A DNA stretch of 53,457 bases from Coprococcus sp. (GTDB taxonomy: Bacteria; Bacillota; Clostridia; Lachnospirales; Lachnospiraceae): contig JAEDGN010000009.1 in assembly GCA_016297495.1 (NCBI GenBank), forward strand, positions 1 through 53,457, given 5' to 3'. The translations under genes and the position numbers were made by a program. This document shows, piece by piece, positions 16,616 through 25,299 of this stretch. Positions within the stretch are counted from its first letter, which is position 1. Each line of letters starts with the position of its first letter. The notes under the pieces were generated by a model. It was not told where the DNA came from. It did not search any database and saw only the letters and a program-made list of their open reading frames with translations.

Positions 16616-17587
16616 CTACATATAAATAAAAGTTATAGCGAGCCACCTCACCGCCAGACAAAGCAGCAGACACAAGATAGCTGCTCCGTACATGAGCCGG
16701 TTAGCCCTGATAATATCTCTGTCTTCAATGGGACGGGTATCATCTCCTATATAGGGCTTGTGATACAGCTCGCCAAAGTACCAGGCATCTCCCGCAAGCC
16801 GGACCCCCAGTGCCCCCGCACAGGCCGACTCAGTCTGGGCGGAATTGGGACTGGCATGTTTTCTTCTGTCTCTGAGAAATACCCGCACAGCACCTGCAGC
16901 ATCCATGCCTGTTATAGCTGCTGCCGCCACCATCAGCCATCCGGACAATCTGGATGGTATATAATTCAATAGATCATCCAGCTTTGCCGCCGCCCGTCCA
17001 AAATAAAGATAGCGCTCATTTTTATATCCCACCATGGAATCCATGGTATTGACCGCTTTATAAAAAAAGCCCAGAGGCGCACCGCCCACAGCCATATAAA
17101 TCAGCGGCGCAATGACGCCGTCCGAAGCATTCTCCGCCACCGTTTCCACCGCCGCGCGGGTGATTCCCGCTTCATCCAGCTTTGTCGTATCACGCCCTAC
17201 AATCATGGACACTGCCCTTCTGGCCGCCTCCCGATCTCCCCTGTGCAGCCCGGCATACACCTTCATACTCTCATCCCTGAGGGATCTGGCCGCCAACAGC
17301 TGATAACACATGAATATCTCAAGGGCCGTCAAAAGCCATGGATGGATCCGTCCTGCCAGTATCAGAAGCAGAAGGGGCACCGCTGTGGATATAACCGGAA
17401 CCAGTACCGCCAGACAAAAACCGCCGGCCAGTTCTCCCTTTTTATTTTCCGGCAGCCGCGCCCGCAGTCTTATTTCCAGCCATGCGATCAGCCGCCCTAT
17501 AAGACAGGCGGGATGCCACGGATTGTGGGGATCTCCCAACAGACAGTCAAGGCAAAATGCCGCCAGTAGTACAATAATGATTCTCAT
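16616..17587 (-). CDS. cbiB: Adenosylcobinamide-phosphate synthase
   Basis: Membrane enzyme that joins aminopropanol (phosphate) to cobyric acid (CbiB/CobD). 323 residues with the family start LDCLLGDPHNPWHPACLIGR, ENASDGVIAPLIYMAVGG near the middle, and a hydrophobic C-terminus. About four to five membrane helices. The start at 17587 has GGAGGTGG four bases upstream and overlaps the cobC stop in an ATGA. A longer in-frame extension upstream exists but lies inside cobC and is unlikely to be translated. Confidence 0.95.
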   Translation of the reverse strand: MRIIIVLLAAFCLDCLLGDPHNPWHPACLIGRLIAWLEIRLRARLPENKKGELAGGFCLAVLVPVISTAVPLLLLILAGRIHPWLLTALEIFMCYQLLAARSLRDESMKVYAGLHRGDREAARRAVSMIVGRDTTKLDEAGITRAAVETVAENASDGVIAPLIYMAVGGAPLGFFYKAVNTMDSMVGYKNERYLYFGRAAAKLDDLLNYIPSRLSGWLMVAAAAITGMDAAGAVRVFLRDRRKHASPNSAQTESACAGALGVRLAGDAWYFGELYHKPYIGDDTRPIEDRDIIRANRLMYGAAILCLLLCLAVRWLAITFIYM

Positions 17588-18204
17588 ACTGCCACCTCCG
17601 ACTGCAGGACAAGCCGATGCTCTCCCGCCGACCATTTTTGCGTATCCAAAATCACCCGGTAACCGCAGCCATTTCTGACCTGCCATGCAAAATAATCTCT
17701 CCGAGGATCGCCAAAGGCTGCCATTACTGCCATAATGGTCCCGCCATGACATACCAGGGCCATCTGACTGCCGCAGGACAACTGCCCCGTTATCATATCC
17801 GACACCATTCTCTCAAAAGCTGCTGTTACTCTGCCGCAAAAGTCGTCCATGCTTTCACCGCCCGGAAAACCGCCGGTGCCGCCGCTGTCGATCCAGGTCT
17901 GATAATCCGCCCGCCCATTGAGTTCTTCATAATTCTTATATTCAAAATCTCCAAAATCACATTCCTGAAGACCATCTGCAATATACTGCTCTCTTCCGGG
18001 AAATAAAACAGCCGCCGTCTGCCGGCAGCGCTTCATGGGACTGACACAGACCACCGCATTCCCAGGATATATTCCTTTCTCTCTAATGCAAGCCAGCCTG
18101 TTCTCCTCTTCCGGTTCCAGCCCCTCATCGGTCCGCCCCACGTACCGTCCACAGGCATTGCCCGGCGTCTTACCGTGGCGGATCAGCCACAACTCAATCT
18201 GCAT
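17584..18204 (-). CDS. cobC: Histidine phosphatase, probable alpha-ribazole phosphatase
   Basis: A 206-residue phosphoglycerate-mutase-like phosphatase. The phosphohistidine motif is LIRHGKTPGN (His9). The second catalytic His is in VCHGGTIMAV, and SPMKRCRQTA carries the conserved Arg. The position between cobalamin genes supports the CobC role, removing phosphate from alpha-ribazole-5'-phosphate or adenosylcobalamin phosphate. From sequence alone the fold is certain and the substrate is inferred from context. Confidence 0.88.
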   Translation of the reverse strand: MQIELWLIRHGKTPGNACGRYVGRTDEGLEPEEENRLACIREKGIYPGNAVVCVSPMKRCRQTAAVLFPGREQYIADGLQECDFGDFEYKNYEELNGRADYQTWIDSGGTGGFPGGESMDDFCGRVTAAFERMVSDMITGQLSCGSQMALVCHGGTIMAVMAAFGDPRRDYFAWQVRNGCGYRVILDTQKWSAGEHRLVLQSEVAV

Positions 18205-18225
18205 ACACCTGATGTCCTCTCATTC

Positions 18226-18606
18226 CTATTTAATACGCTGTCCAATGCCGCAGCAAACCCGAACCACCTCATCGGCCCGTGCAGCCAGCCGGCAGCAGAT
18301 TCTGCCGTGCAGCTCACGGTATTCCCGCTCCTTTTTATCCACAGGCACAATACCGCAGCCTGTCTCATCGGATATCACAATAATATCGGGGTTCTCCTGC
18401 AGCATGGCTTCTGTTTTCCTATCTGCATCCTCCCCGGCATCGAGCCACCGCCTGACCAGCAGATGAAAATGATCCACCGCCGCCCCTTGCTTCAGAGCTT
18501 CAGCGTCACACTCTGCCCCGTCGATCACAGCCGACGGATCAACAGACCAATGACGGATAACCCAGTCTTTTTTGCCCTGCCAGGCCCCTCCGATCACAAG
18601 ACGCAT
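18226..18606 (-). CDS. Short CobU-like protein without a P-loop
   Basis: A 126-residue protein whose C-terminal half matches the adenosylcobinamide kinase/guanylyltransferase family (IVISDETGCGIVPVDKKER then a helix and ADEVVRVCCGIGQRIK). The N-terminal GGxxSGKS nucleotide loop is replaced by GGAWQGKKDW, and the family's RxxH guanylylation-site segment is not evident. The start at 18606 has GGTGG seven bases upstream and overlaps cobS by 13 bases. The intact cobU lies two genes upstream, so this one is probably not the main kinase. It may be a regulatory or structural paralogue or a decaying copy; its tight packing in the operon argues for function. Confidence 0.7.
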   Translation of the reverse strand: MRLVIGGAWQGKKDWVIRHWSVDPSAVIDGAECDAEALKQGAAVDHFHLLVRRWLDAGEDADRKTEAMLQENPDIIVISDETGCGIVPVDKKEREYRELHGRICCRLAARADEVVRVCCGIGQRIK

Positions 18607-19361
18607 ATCCATTCCACCTTTCTCAAAACCACCAGAACCAGCAAAAGAACCAGCTCGCAGGTCTGCAAAAACCATCCTGCCAGATCTCCCGTAGTACCTC
18701 CGAACTCCCGCATCGCCATCCTGTAGTATCTGCCCAACACAAGCAAAGCCGCCGCTGCACAAAAGGCAGCCCCCGGCAGCCAAACCCGGGCCATGATAAG
18801 AACCGCTGCTATGGCCACCACTATCAGAACAGCCGTCACCCGTTTCTTTCTGGCCGGTTCACGAAAAGCCGTCAGCATACCATCTGAACGGGCACCTTTA
18901 AAATTCACCGCCGCCAGGCCGCTTAAAGCCCTTTCAAGGACGAAGACCCATACCATGAGCTGCATCCCCCTCCAGTCCAGTTCACTCCAGGCGCCTGCCG
19001 ATAGCAGGAGATAGAGGCCGCACCCCATCACGGCAAAGGCTCCCACATGGGAATCCTTCAAGATAGCCAGCTTCTTATCCCTGTCACCATAGGAGCTTCT
19101 CGCATCGGTGGTATCCATGAATCCGTCCAGATGAATCCCGCCCGTGACGATTAGAGGCACTGCCGTCAACAGGGCTCCCCTTATCACAGGACCTGCCTGA
19201 CAAAATAAAAGCAGCCTGAAAACAGCCATTTCCAAAAGGCCAGTGACAAGACCGACCAGCGGGAACCAGCAGAAAGCATAACGCATATTTTTCTCTGTCC
19301 ATTCTGCCTTTGGCATGGGAATTTTCGAATACATGGCAAAGGCAATGATCAATGAATGCAT
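18594..19361 (-). CDS. cobS: Adenosylcobinamide-GDP ribazoletransferase
   Basis: Cobalamin synthase: joins adenosylcobinamide-GDP and alpha-ribazole (phosphate) at the membrane. 255 residues with several membrane helices. It has the family motif GGIHLDGFMDTTDARSSYGD and KDSHVGAFAVMG. The N-terminus reads AFAMYSKIPMPKAEW, matching the usual start. GGAGG lies seven bases before the ATG. It overlaps cobU by 13 bases and the short cobU-like gene by 13. Confidence 0.95.
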   Translation of the reverse strand: MHSLIIAFAMYSKIPMPKAEWTEKNMRYAFCWFPLVGLVTGLLEMAVFRLLLFCQAGPVIRGALLTAVPLIVTGGIHLDGFMDTTDARSSYGDRDKKLAILKDSHVGAFAVMGCGLYLLLSAGAWSELDWRGMQLMVWVFVLERALSGLAAVNFKGARSDGMLTAFREPARKKRVTAVLIVVAIAAVLIMARVWLPGAAFCAAAALLVLGRYYRMAMREFGGTTGDLAGWFLQTCELVLLLVLVVLRKVEWICVL

Positions 19362-19960
19362 TCCTGCTCCTCCTCTGTTTTTTTATGAATCAACGGTATA
19401 CCGCAGACAACCTCCACAACTTCATCCGCCCAGGCAGCCAGCTCCTGATTGAGAAGCCCCAGACACCGCCTGTATCTCTCCGTCTCCGGATCATACCTCT
19501 GACCGTCTCCAAATACATCAATTGTCACGATCACAAGATTCCTGACCAGTTCCCGGAGCGCCGTGATCCCTTCCGGTATCCTGTCCGAAGTATCAGTCTC
19601 TGCAAACATTTCATTGGCCGTCAGATTGGACATGCATTCCAGCAAAACCGTGCCGCCTGCTGCTTTTTCCCGGAAATATACGGATTCCCGACTGTCACCG
19701 CAGCATAATCCGTAAATATCCCTGTATCTTTCAATTGTTTCAAAGCCTTTGCCTGCCCGAAGTCTTTGATGACGCTCAATCCGCATCCGGGCATCTTCTC
19801 CGGAGGGCATCATAGCCGCCAGATACACAAGGGATCCGCCATCTCTCCCGGACAGAGACACCGCTCTGCCCTCTGCATATTCCGACTTTCCGCTGGCACT
19901 GCCGCCCGTCACCACTAACAAGTTTCCTTTATTTTTCAAAATGCTCATACTGCTCCACAT
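19349..19960 (-). CDS. cobU: Adenosylcobinamide kinase / adenosylcobinamide-phosphate guanylyltransferase
   Basis: Activates adenosylcobinamide first to the phosphate and then to the GDP derivative. About 203 residues. The P-loop is TGGSASGKSEYAE. ERHQRLR holds the guanylylation-site region. ECMSNLTANEMF matches the (E)xLTxWLxNLL segment, and a C-terminal ADEVVEVVCGIP is typical. GAGGAG lies four bases before the ATG at 19960; an ATG at 19948 is an alternative. It overlaps the end of cobT by 32 bases. Confidence 0.93.
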   Translation of the reverse strand: MWSSMSILKNKGNLLVVTGGSASGKSEYAEGRAVSLSGRDGGSLVYLAAMMPSGEDARMRIERHQRLRAGKGFETIERYRDIYGLCCGDSRESVYFREKAAGGTVLLECMSNLTANEMFAETDTSDRIPEGITALRELVRNLVIVTIDVFGDGQRYDPETERYRRCLGLLNQELAAWADEVVEVVCGIPLIHKKTEEEQECIH

Positions 19961-21080
19961 GAATCTCCTCAAAGGTACTCATCTGACGGTAAACCGCCAG
20001 CCCCATATCATAAAGGCTCATAGCTGCTGCCGCTCCCGTGCCCTCTCCCAGACACATACCGGCATTGATTACCGGCTCCAGATGGAGATTTCTAAGGACT
20101 TTCCATCCCGCAGGCTCCGCTGATATATGGGAAGCCAGTATCCACCCCGTACATTCACTGCTGATCAGCGAAGCACAGAGTGCCGCTGCCGCTGATATGT
20201 AGCCATCCAGTACAATCGGCACTTCATAAATAGCGCCGCCCAGACAGAGTCCTGTCATACCTGCAATCTCATAACCTCCCAGCTGGGACATCAGCTCAAT
20301 GGCCGCCTCAATTTTGAAAAACCGTCCGTTTTTAATCCCGGAATTCTCCGTTGCTTTCCAATAACGTTCAACAGCCTGCTCAATGACCGCAATTTTTGTC
20401 TTCAGGCCCTCATCAGATAACCCGGCGCCCCTGCCTGTCACCTCATCTGCCGGAAGGTTTAAAAGTACCGATACAAGGGCACTGCTTGGTGTCGTATTGC
20501 CAATGCCCATCTCTCCCATACCGATCATCTCGTAACCCTGCTCTGACAGATTACCCACGATCTCAATACCCGATAAAATTGCCTGGACACAGGCCGCCTC
20601 CGACATGGCGGGCTCCACAGCGATATTGCCCGTTCCCTTTCCGACGCTTCTGTCACATAATGTCATCGGCTGCAGTTCTCTGTTTGGAACCGTATCTCCA
20701 AGCATTCCCATATCCACAGGAAACACATCCGCACCTGCCCGGGCAGCCATAATATTAACCGTTGTATGCCCTTTTGTCAGATTCTCTGCCACAATCCGGG
20801 TCACACTGCTGTCCGTCTGAGTCACACCTTCAGCCACAACACCATGATCCGCACACATGACCACAATGGCTTTCCTGTCCATTTTCACATCAGGTGTGCC
20901 TTCCATACCTGCTATCCGGACCACCGCCTTCTCAAGAAGTCCCAGACTCCTGAGTGGTTTGCCGATACTGTCCCATCTCTGCCAGGCCTGCTCCATCGCT
21001 TTTTCATTCGGCCGGCCGATCATACATAACTGCTGTAAAAGCTGTGCCTTCAGCATCTTCACATCTATCATTTTTGTCAT
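19929..21080 (-). CDS. cobT: Nicotinate-nucleotide-dimethylbenzimidazole phosphoribosyltransferase
   Basis: Makes alpha-ribazole phosphate from the lower-ligand base and nicotinate mononucleotide. 383 residues, slightly longer than the ~350 average. Motifs include SLGLLEKAVVRIAG, CADHGVVAEGVTQTD, MGMLGD and GEMGIGNTTPSSAL. The active-site Glu segment MCLGEGTGAAAAM lies near the C-terminus. The start overlaps the cbiA stop in an ATGA, so the genes are coupled. Confidence 0.96.
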   Translation of the reverse strand: MTKMIDVKMLKAQLLQQLCMIGRPNEKAMEQAWQRWDSIGKPLRSLGLLEKAVVRIAGMEGTPDVKMDRKAIVVMCADHGVVAEGVTQTDSSVTRIVAENLTKGHTTVNIMAARAGADVFPVDMGMLGDTVPNRELQPMTLCDRSVGKGTGNIAVEPAMSEAACVQAILSGIEIVGNLSEQGYEMIGMGEMGIGNTTPSSALVSVLLNLPADEVTGRGAGLSDEGLKTKIAVIEQAVERYWKATENSGIKNGRFFKIEAAIELMSQLGGYEIAGMTGLCLGGAIYEVPIVLDGYISAAAALCASLISSECTGWILASHISAEPAGWKVLRNLHLEPVINAGMCLGEGTGAAAAMSLYDMGLAVYRQMSTFEEIHVEQYEHFEK

Positions 21081-22465
21081 CTCCGTATTATCCTGTCATT
21101 GTAATGTCTGCATTTCTCCACATAATACCGGGCTGCCTCCGGATTCCCGTAAAAATAAAAATGAGGAAATCCCGCCAGCAGACTGCCCTTTTGATACATA
21201 CACTGCCATGTCCGGTCTGTCAGCGGTTTCTCTGCCACAAAGCCCCCGACGCTGCAGGTCGTATCCCAATAGTGGAACTCATGGACCGGAAGGGTCATTC
21301 CTGCCGGTCCCAGAAGCGTCTCCTCCATGGATGTCAACTGTGCATAACCAAAACGCACCAGCCGCCCCTTTTTCTCAGCCCTTCCGGGAATCACACCGGC
21401 CATAGGCCAGCTTCTTCCATCCTCATCCTCCATCTCCTCATGCAGATACATAAAAGCACCGCACTCAGCCAGACAGGGCATCCCCGCCGCAACAGCCTGT
21501 GCAATGGACTGCTGCATGGAACGGTTGTCTGAAAGAATCTGTGCATGGAGCTCAGGATAACCGCCGCCCATATAGATACCGGCGATTCCCTCCGGGAGCT
21601 GCCGATCCCGCATCGGTGAAAAAGGCACCAGTTCCGCCCCCAGTTCCCGAAAAAGCTCCAGGTTATCTTCGTAATAAAAACAGAAGGCTTCATCCCGGGC
21701 CAGAGCGATTTTTATCCCCGAAGGCGGTGCCTGATAACGAAAAGGTACATCGTACACCAACGGCGGCGCCTTATCCGCTATGGCCCTTAACTTGTCCATA
21801 TCCAGTGTTTTCTGCAAAAGTCCCGCCAGCTCTGTGATCTGCTCCCTCAGACAGGTGATTTCTTCCGGCAGAAGCAGCCCCAGATGCCGGCCGGGAAATG
21901 AGACCGCCGTTGTCTCCGGCACATAGCCCACCACTGCGACTCCCAGCTGCTTTTCGATCACCGGCGCCAGACGCTCACAAACAGCACCGGACACCCTATT
22001 TAAAATAACACCTACAATCCTCTGATCCGAATACATCTCCAGAAAACCCCGGATCAATGCTACCAGAGAAAGGCTCATTCCGCGTCCATTGACCACCAGG
22101 ATCACCGGTGTCTCCGTCTGCACAGATAATTCATAGCTGCTGCCCCGGGTGGAAATTCCTCCAAGGCCGTCATAATATCCCATAACACCCTCTATAACCG
22201 CCATATCCGCACAGGCGCTGTCAGCCGCCCGCCCCATGAGATATCGGGTCACCTCCGGCACTGTAAAAAACGTATCCAGATTCCGCGACGGAATACCCAG
22301 CACAAAGCGGTGAAACATAGGATCAATATAATCCGGACCACATTTAAAGGCCACCGGCTGTCCCTTAGCCCGCAGCAGCTCCAGAATACCGCAGGTAATC
22401 ATGGTCTTTCCGCTGCCGCTGCCCGGTGCGGCGATCATTACCCTCGGCAATATCCTCTCAGTCAT
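21077..22465 (-). CDS. cbiA: Cobyrinic acid a,c-diamide synthase
   Basis: Amidates the a and c side chains of cobyrinate with glutamine and ATP. 462 residues. The N-terminal ATPase domain has APGSGSGKT then FKCGPDYIDPMFH and GVMGYYDG. The C-terminal amidotransferase domain has YMGGGYPE and the nucleophile Cys in CLAECGAFMYL. It is the first gene of the minus-strand cobalamin operon. The start could be 22486 or 22465: neither has an ideal ribosome site, and 22465 places Met just before the P-loop as in relatives. Confidence 0.95.
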   Translation of the reverse strand: MTERILPRVMIAAPGSGSGKTMITCGILELLRAKGQPVAFKCGPDYIDPMFHRFVLGIPSRNLDTFFTVPEVTRYLMGRAADSACADMAVIEGVMGYYDGLGGISTRGSSYELSVQTETPVILVVNGRGMSLSLVALIRGFLEMYSDQRIVGVILNRVSGAVCERLAPVIEKQLGVAVVGYVPETTAVSFPGRHLGLLLPEEITCLREQITELAGLLQKTLDMDKLRAIADKAPPLVYDVPFRYQAPPSGIKIALARDEAFCFYYEDNLELFRELGAELVPFSPMRDRQLPEGIAGIYMGGGYPELHAQILSDNRSMQQSIAQAVAAGMPCLAECGAFMYLHEEMEDEDGRSWPMAGVIPGRAEKKGRLVRFGYAQLTSMEETLLGPAGMTLPVHEFHYWDTTCSVGGFVAEKPLTDRTWQCMYQKGSLLAGFPHFYFYGNPEAARYYVEKCRHYNDRIIRR

Positions 22466-22506
22466 TATGTACGCCGTCCTTTCCATCTTTCATTTGCCAT
22501 GCCGAT

Positions 22507-22535
22507 ATTCTAACATATCCAACTATGACTGACAA
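22507..22535 (-). promoter_or_regulatory. Promoter for the cbiA-cbiC operon
   Basis: On the minus strand, TTGTCA (22535-22530), 17-base spacer, TAGAAT (22512-22507). It is back-to-back with the plus-strand promoter, the two -35 boxes seven bases apart. No cobalamin riboswitch is visible in this 130-base gap. Confidence 0.65.
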
Positions 22536-22542
22536 CTCATGA

Positions 22543-22571
22543 TTGCCCTGTTTTCTTCCATATGCTATGAT
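22543..22571 (+). promoter_or_regulatory. Promoter for the CbiJ-CbiE-CbiT fusion gene
   Basis: TTGCCC (22543-22548), 17-base spacer, TATGAT (22566-22571), 47 bases before the start codon. Confidence 0.65.
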
Positions 22572-22618
22572 AACCAGAGAACCCTTTTACGAACTATACA
22601 TTCCAGAGGTATCTGATT

Positions 22619-24661
22619 ATGAAAAAAATCCTTCTGTTTGCCGGTACCACCGAAGGCCGGCTTTTAACTGAATTTCTGATAAAAAAACCGGTGCTGCTTC
22701 ATGTCTGCGTTGCTACTGAGTATGGCCGCAGCCTGCTTCCGGCATCACCGCGCCTTACGGTTTCGTCCCATCGGATGGACAGCGCGGAAATGACGGATTT
22801 TATGGAAAAAGAAAAATTTGATCTTATTGTGGATGCCACTCATCCCTATGCATCAGAAGTCACAAAATCCATCCGTACAGCCTGTGAACAAACCCATATT
22901 CTCTATCAGCGGATCAGCCGGGATTGTCAGTCACCGGATACAGAAAATCTATTTGTTGAAAATATTGCTCAGGCAGTGCAATTTCTATCCGGAACAACCG
23001 GTCCTGTATTTCTCACCACAGGCAGTAAAAATCTGCATGAATTCATGAAACTGACCAATGCTGCCGATCGGCTTTTTGTGCGCATCCTTCCCAATGCTCA
23101 GATGCTGTCCGCCTGCCATGAATTCGGTCTTGCCGGCTCCCATATTTTCTGTATGCAGGGTCCATTTGACACAGATATGAATCTGGCGACCATTCACCAG
23201 ATTCGCAAAATATGGCAGAAGGAACACCCTGATCAGGCAGATGCTTCCCTATATATGGTTACTAAACAAAGCGGGAGCACCGGCGGATTTCCCGGGAAAC
23301 TGGAGGCAGCTGCCAGCGCACATATTCCCCTTCTTGTCATTGGCCGTCCTGAGGATACACCCGGTCTTTCCCTGACAGAAAGCTATATCTGGTTAGATCA
23401 ATGGATCCGTACAGAAAGCGACTCTGGCCAAAAAGATTCCCCAGGGAATCTCCCTGACCAAAGTGAACGTACAGTTACCCTCATCGGAACCGGCATGTCC
23501 GCCGCTCAGCTCACAATAGAAGCCGATGAAGCCCTCAGGCACTGCGATGTGATCATCGGTGCCAGACGAATGCTTGACATGGCCGCCCATTACCAGAAAC
23601 CAACCTATTGCTCTTATGATTATCCGGCCATCACAGCCTATATGACCGCTCATACAGAATATCGCCATTTTGCCGTACTGTTTTCAGGAGATATCGGTTT
23701 TTACAGCGGTGCTGCCAGCCTGAGACGCTGCCTGGCCGGACTTCCATTTACCATCCGTTCCATCAGCGGCATTGCCTCCCCGGTTCATTTCCTCAATACA
23801 ATTGGAAAATCATGGGAGGAGGTCCATATGATCAGCTGCCATGGACAGAAGACGTCCGTCATCAGCCATGTCCGCTGCCATGAAAAAACGCTGATACTGC
23901 TGGGAAAAGCAACGGATGCCGCCGAAATCTGCTCACAGCTGATTCGCTATCAACTGTCCGATGTCTTCGTTGCCGTTGGCGCCGATCTACAGCAGCCCGG
24001 CGAAATAATTCTTCAGGGACAACCAAAGGATTTTACAGATCAGAGTTTTTCCGCTCTGTCACTCATTTATATTGAAAATCCGACAGCAGCCCAGGAAACT
24101 GTCACCCATGGACTGTCCGATGACCGTTTCCTTCGGGGCAGGGTCCCTATGACAAAATCCGAAGTGCGCAGTGTTGTCCTGTCCAAACTGGCTCTTGCCC
24201 GCCATTCTGTCCTCTACGATATCGGTGCCGGGACCGGCTCCATCGCCATCGAAGCGGCCCGTCAGATACCAGACGGACATGTCTATGCCATTGAGAAGAA
24301 TCCGGAAGGCCTCGCTTTAATCGAACAGAACAGGCTCCGTCTTCAGACAGATAATGTTACAATAATAAGCGGAACTGCCCCTGAATGCATGGAAGAACTG
24401 CCGGCAGCCACCCATGCCTTCATCGGCGGAAGCTCCGGCAGACTTGCAGACATTCTGAAGCTGCTTTACAGTAAAAATCCGGACATCCGCATCGTCAGCA
24501 CCGCCATTACCCTGGAAACCATAGCTGAAATTATTCACCTTCAAAAAGAAATGGCACTGCCTGAACCTGAAATCGTACAAGTTCATGTCAGCACCGCAAA
24601 AAAAGCCGGAGCTTATCACCTGATGCAGGGACAAAATCCGGTCTATATCATCACATTTTAA
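22619..24661 (+). CDS. Three-domain CbiJ-CbiE-CbiT fusion (precorrin-6A reductase / C5,C15-methyltransferase)
   Basis: A 680-residue protein with three cobalamin enzymes in one chain. Residues 1 to ~260 are precorrin-6A (cobalt-precorrin-6A) reductase: ILLFAGTTEGR nucleotide loop, VDATHPYASEV and VTKQSGSTGGF. Residues ~283-490 are the CbiE C5-methyltransferase (TLIGTGMSAAQLTIEA, then VLFSGDIGFYSGA). Residues ~500-680 are the CbiT C15-methyltransferase/decarboxylase (RGRVPMTKSEVRS and the SAM loop YDIGAGTGSIAIEAA). Order follows the chemistry: ring reduction, then methylation at C5 and C15 with loss of C12 acetate CO2. AGAGGT lies eight bases before the ATG. It diverges from the other cobalamin genes. 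Confidence 0.93.
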   Translation: MKKILLFAGTTEGRLLTEFLIKKPVLLHVCVATEYGRSLLPASPRLTVSSHRMDSAEMTDFMEKEKFDLIVDATHPYASEVTKSIRTACEQTHILYQRISRDCQSPDTENLFVENIAQAVQFLSGTTGPVFLTTGSKNLHEFMKLTNAADRLFVRILPNAQMLSACHEFGLAGSHIFCMQGPFDTDMNLATIHQIRKIWQKEHPDQADASLYMVTKQSGSTGGFPGKLEAAASAHIPLLVIGRPEDTPGLSLTESYIWLDQWIRTESDSGQKDSPGNLPDQSERTVTLIGTGMSAAQLTIEADEALRHCDVIIGARRMLDMAAHYQKPTYCSYDYPAITAYMTAHTEYRHFAVLFSGDIGFYSGAASLRRCLAGLPFTIRSISGIASPVHFLNTIGKSWEEVHMISCHGQKTSVISHVRCHEKTLILLGKATDAAEICSQLIRYQLSDVFVAVGADLQQPGEIILQGQPKDFTDQSFSALSLIYIENPTAAQETVTHGLSDDRFLRGRVPMTKSEVRSVVLSKLALARHSVLYDIGAGTGSIAIEAARQIPDGHVYAIEKNPEGLALIEQNRLRLQTDNVTIISGTAPECMEELPAATHAFIGGSSGRLADILKLLYSKNPDIRIVSTAITLETIAEIIHLQKEMALPEPEIVQVHVSTAKKAGAYHLMQGQNPVYIITF

Positions 24662-24670
24662 ATCGCCAAA

Positions 24671-24726
24671 AAAGTGCGTCTCGCAGGTCTTTATGAATAC
24701 AATCATTCACCCTCGAAGCGCACTTT
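24671..24726. terminator. Bidirectional terminator
   Basis: AAAGTGCG (24671-24678) pairs with CGCACTTT (24719-24726); the interior forms a further short stem (TGAAT/ATTCA). Runs of T follow on the plus side (TTTATTTTTAT) and TTTTTT on the minus side, so it can end both the fusion gene and the gene converging on it. Confidence 0.85.
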
Positions 24727-24730
24727 ATTT

Positions 24731-25162
24731 TTATAGAAAAGGCTTTAGTGCTTCCATAAAATCCTCTTCTGCTTTTACTATATCCCGGGCAATATCCAGA
24801 CTTTCCCTGTCAGCCTCCGGATTGTCATTGATTACTGCCATCATGGACTGAATACCCATATTACATCCATTCATCATGACTTTTGCAATCTGCCTGCTGT
24901 CGTCCCGGATCATCATTTTGATTTCCGTGGTCAGCCACGAAAAAGTCTCTGCCGCCTTCCCGGGCGCCTTCCCGCCTTGTCCGTGACGAAGAAGTTCTCT
25001 TGAAGCCCTCTCCTCCAATTTGCAATGCTTCTGACTGGCATCTTCGATTACCCCGGCCAGCTTCTCGTTTTTCACATATTCCCTGATCTGATGCATACTT
25101 TCTATGGCCATCTTACAGCCTGAACTGCATTCTTCCAGAACCTTCATCGTCTGTTCTTCCAT
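24731..25162 (-). CDS. Helical protein of unknown function, ferritin-like
   Basis: A 143-residue, soluble, almost entirely helical protein with no signal peptide. It begins EEQTMKVLEECSSGCKMAIE and has a central MIRDDSRQIAKVMMNGCNMG segment and an acidic C-terminal helix. Spacing of about four amphipathic helices suggests a ferritin-like or DUF2383-like four-helix bundle, but the usual ExxH metal pairs are not clear, so metal binding is unproven. GAGG lies seven bases before the ATG. It converges on the cobalamin fusion gene and diverges from crcB, with no obvious partner. Confidence 0.65.
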   Translation of the reverse strand: MEEQTMKVLEECSSGCKMAIESMHQIREYVKNEKLAGVIEDASQKHCKLEERASRELLRHGQGGKAPGKAAETFSWLTTEIKMMIRDDSRQIAKVMMNGCNMGIQSMMAVINDNPEADRESLDIARDIVKAEEDFMEALKPFL

Positions 25163-25239
25163 AGGCAAACCTCTTTTCTACTATAAGATACTCTTAGTTT
25201 GCACATCCGGCCAGAAATTATCTATCATTTCGTAAATTC

Positions 25240-25268
25240 TTGACTGCTGCTGCTCTCTTTATTATACT
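25240..25268 (+). promoter_or_regulatory. Promoter for crcB
   Basis: TTGACT (25240-25245), 17-base spacer, TATACT (25263-25268), leaving only about 24 bases of leader. This is too short to hold a fluoride riboswitch. Confidence 0.75.
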
Positions 25269-25299
25269 GTTTAAAAAAGATAAAGTGAGGCTAATCCAT

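Noticed and set aside
22487..22618. Cobalamin riboswitch between the divergent cobalamin units
   Set aside because: Only 132 bases, filled by two promoters; no B12-box (such as GCCACTG) is present.
25163..25299. Fluoride riboswitch upstream of crcB
   Set aside because: The likely start site leaves about 24 bases of leader and no matching pseudoknot sequence.
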